Source of the DNA: Jiella flava
GTDB taxonomy: Bacteria > Pseudomonadota > Alphaproteobacteria > Rhizobiales > Rhizobiaceae
NCBI RefSeq assembly: GCF_017349315.1
Contig: NZ_JAFMPP010000015.1
Location: 62,001-126,000, forward strand
Direction: 5' to 3'
DNA: 64,000 nucleotides
Shown: positions 62,416-64,000 of the stretch, one piece after another
Numbering within the stretch: the first letter of the stretch is position 1
How the letters are laid out: every line of letters starts with the position of its first letter
Notes under the pieces: model-generated
Told to the model about the DNA's origin: nothing
Database searches by the model: none
The model's input: the letters and a program-made list of their open reading frames with translations, nothing else
Translations under genes and position numbers: made by a program

Positions 62416-63948
62416 TCACGCCGCCGCTGCAAGGCGATCGCCCGCGATCCGATAGGAGATCGCTTCGGCGAGATGGATGCGCTGTACGGCTTTGCTTTCG
62501 TCGAGATCGGCAAGGGTGCGCGCCACCTTGAGAATCCTGTGATAGGCCCTGGCTGAAAACTTCATCTTCTCGGCAGCGTCGCGCAGCAATTGAACGCTTG
62601 GGCCGCCAAGGTCGACGACGTCCTCGATGAGATTGGCTCCGCAATGGGCGTTGAGCGTTTCGGCGGGCAGGCCGAGTGCGAGATAGCGCTCCGCCTGACG
62701 CTGCCGTGCCGCCACGACGCGGGCGAGAACGCTCTGCGATGGTTCGGCGGGGACCGAATGAATCAGATCGGTGGCGGCGACCGCTGGCACTTCGACCCGC
62801 AGGTCGATCCGATCGAGAAGCGGCCCGGAAATCCGCGATTGATAGTCGCTGGCACAACGCTGACCGCGGGGGCAGGAATAGCCGAGTTCCCCTGCCATTC
62901 CGCAGCGGCAAGGATTCATCGCCGCAACCAGCTGGAACTTTGCCGGATAGGACACGCGATGATTGGCGCGCGCGATGACGCTTTCGCCGCCCTCCAAAGG
63001 CTGACGCAGCGAGTCGAGGACGACGGGCGAAAATTCCGGCAATTCGTCCAGGAAAAGCACGCCGCGATGGGCCATCGAAACCTCGCCAGGCCGAGCTCGC
63101 AAGCCGCCGCCGACCATCGCCGCCATCGAGGCCGAATGGTGGGGGCTGCGGAAGGGTCGGCGATCAGACAGTTTGCCGCCGGTCAATTCGCCGGCAATCG
63201 AGGCGATCATCGAAACGTCGAGCAATTCGCGCGGCGCGAGCGGTGGCAGGATCGACGGTAAGCGTTGGGCGAGCATCGACTTGCCGGAGCCTGGGGGCCC
63301 GACCATCAAAAGATTGTGTCCGCCCGCCGCGGCGACTTCCAGGGCTCGCTTGGCGACGATTTGGCCTTTGATGTCGGCAAGATCGGGGAGATTGGCCGGC
63401 GCGCTGCGGATCGCGGGCTCGGGCCGCGCAATCACTTGCGTGCCGCGAAAGTGGTTGGCGATCTGAATCAGACTTCGAGCGGCGATGATGGGCATGTCGC
63501 CACTGGCCCAAGCAGCCTCCGGGCCGCATTCGGCAGGGCAGATCAATCCCATGTCCAGAGCGTTGGCGCGCATGGCGGCCGGCAAGACGCCGGCGACCGG
63601 GGTGATCATTCCGTCAAGGGACAGCTCTCCGAGGACACAGTAGCCGGCCAGCGTGTCCGACGGAACGGCGCCGAGGGCGACCATCAGGCCGAGGGCGATC
63701 GGCAGATCGTAGTGGCTTCCCTCCTTCGGCAGATCCGCCGGCGCGAGATTGACCGTCACCCGCTTCGGCGGCATCGAGAGCCCGCAGGCGTGGAGGGCGG
63801 CTTGAACCCGCTCCCGGCTTTCCGCGACAGCCTTGTCTGGCAGGCCAACGATCTGGATCCCGACCTTACCGGGGGCAACCATGACCTGCACGTCGACAGG
63901 GACGGCGTCGATGCCCTCGAACGCAACGGTTTTGACACGCGAAACCAT
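62416..63948 (-). CDS. YifB/ComM family Mg chelatase-like AAA ATPase
   Basis: A 510-residue protein of the YifB family. ComM, its Haemophilus/Vibrio member, is a hexameric helicase for branch migration in natural transformation. The order is an N-terminal Lon-protease-like S5 fold (QIVGLPDKAVAESRERVQAA, VNLAPADLPKEGSHYDLP), the AAA module with Walker A GPPGSGKSMLAQRL, Walker B GVLFLDELPEF and a cysteine-containing insert (NPCRCGMAGELGYSCPRG), and a C-terminal Mg-chelatase-like domain (AEKMKFSARAYHRILKVART). Whether this organism is transformable is unknown. Confidence 0.94.
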   Translation of the reverse strand: MVSRVKTVAFEGIDAVPVDVQVMVAPGKVGIQIVGLPDKAVAESRERVQAALHACGLSMPPKRVTVNLAPADLPKEGSHYDLPIALGLMVALGAVPSDTLAGYCVLGELSLDGMITPVAGVLPAAMRANALDMGLICPAECGPEAAWASGDMPIIAARSLIQIANHFRGTQVIARPEPAIRSAPANLPDLADIKGQIVAKRALEVAAAGGHNLLMVGPPGSGKSMLAQRLPSILPPLAPRELLDVSMIASIAGELTGGKLSDRRPFRSPHHSASMAAMVGGGLRARPGEVSMAHRGVLFLDELPEFSPVVLDSLRQPLEGGESVIARANHRVSYPAKFQLVAAMNPCRCGMAGELGYSCPRGQRCASDYQSRISGPLLDRIDLRVEVPAVAATDLIHSVPAEPSQSVLARVVAARQRQAERYLALGLPAETLNAHCGANLIEDVVDLGGPSVQLLRDAAEKMKFSARAYHRILKVARTLADLDESKAVQRIHLAEAISYRIAGDRLAAAA

Positions 63949-64000
63949 ATGGCCAATCCCCTTCGAATTCGATCGTCGACGCCTATGGGTTGTTTATGGC

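Overview
The window is high-GC DNA from an alphaproteobacterium, most likely of the order Hyphomicrobiales (Rhizobiales). The evidence is gene content and order: lgt-MidA-pgeF, UbiK/YbjN/proC, ybgC-tolQRAB-pal-cpoB-tilS-ftsH-glmM, DUF4170-DUF374-waaA-lpxK-DUF2093, a riboswitch-led thiCOSGED operon, an Omp25-like porin and CtrA-like TTAA-N7-TTAA sites. The genus cannot be fixed from sequence reading alone. No rRNA, tRNA, CRISPR array, insertion sequence or phage integrase was seen.

Layout. 1-2537 (-): lgt, a MidA/NDUFAF7 methyltransferase and the start of pgeF. 2800-5189 (+): ubiK, a YbjN-like gene, proC and a CsaA-like tRNA-binding protein. 5232-10472 (-): the four subunits of a branched-chain 2-oxoacid dehydrogenase, with a small DUF2283 gene between E1-alpha and E1-beta. 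10825-13971 (+): an Arg-rich exported protein with a strong terminator, then ruvA and ruvB split by a VapBC-type toxin-antitoxin pair. 14124-16107 (-): a small lipoprotein and a DUF2254 membrane protein. 16394-28494 (+): the Tol-Pal cluster followed by tilS, ftsH and glmM. 28797-33302: a porin, a CPA2 antiporter (-) and pmbA. 33319-37666 (+): cysQ-like phosphatase, DUF4170, DUF374 acyltransferase, waaA and lpxK (lipid A assembly), with DUF2093 convergent. 38257-40149 (-): mutL.

40411-46635 (+): a beta-barrel-like unknown protein, then a sugar module made of an internally deleted sugar isomerase remnant, a Gfo/Idh/MocA dehydrogenase, xylA and xylB. 46672-52245 (-): thiamine operon with a TPP riboswitch. 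52290-53640: a sharply AT-rich island carrying two unknown genes on the minus strand. It ends at a 12-copy heptamer repeat that contains the stop codon of maeB (53705-56011, -). 56211-58091 (+): an LpxH-like phosphoesterase and a GT4 glycosyltransferase. 58134-59483 (-): DUF2252. 59769-62306 (+): a run of small exported proteins and lipoproteins of unknown function. 62416-63948 (-): YifB/ComM-like AAA ATPase.

Much of the window serves the cell envelope: lipoprotein maturation (lgt), Tol-Pal, FtsH, GlmM, lipid A (waaA, lpxK, LpxH-like), a porin and several lipoproteins. The points most worth a second look are the AT-rich two-gene cassette, the G-rich heptamer array at the end of maeB, vapBC inside ruvAB, the deleted isomerase still coupled to its dehydrogenase partner, a 22-bp duplication at the cpoB ribosome binding site, and a C-terminal tag shared by two adjacent small secreted proteins.
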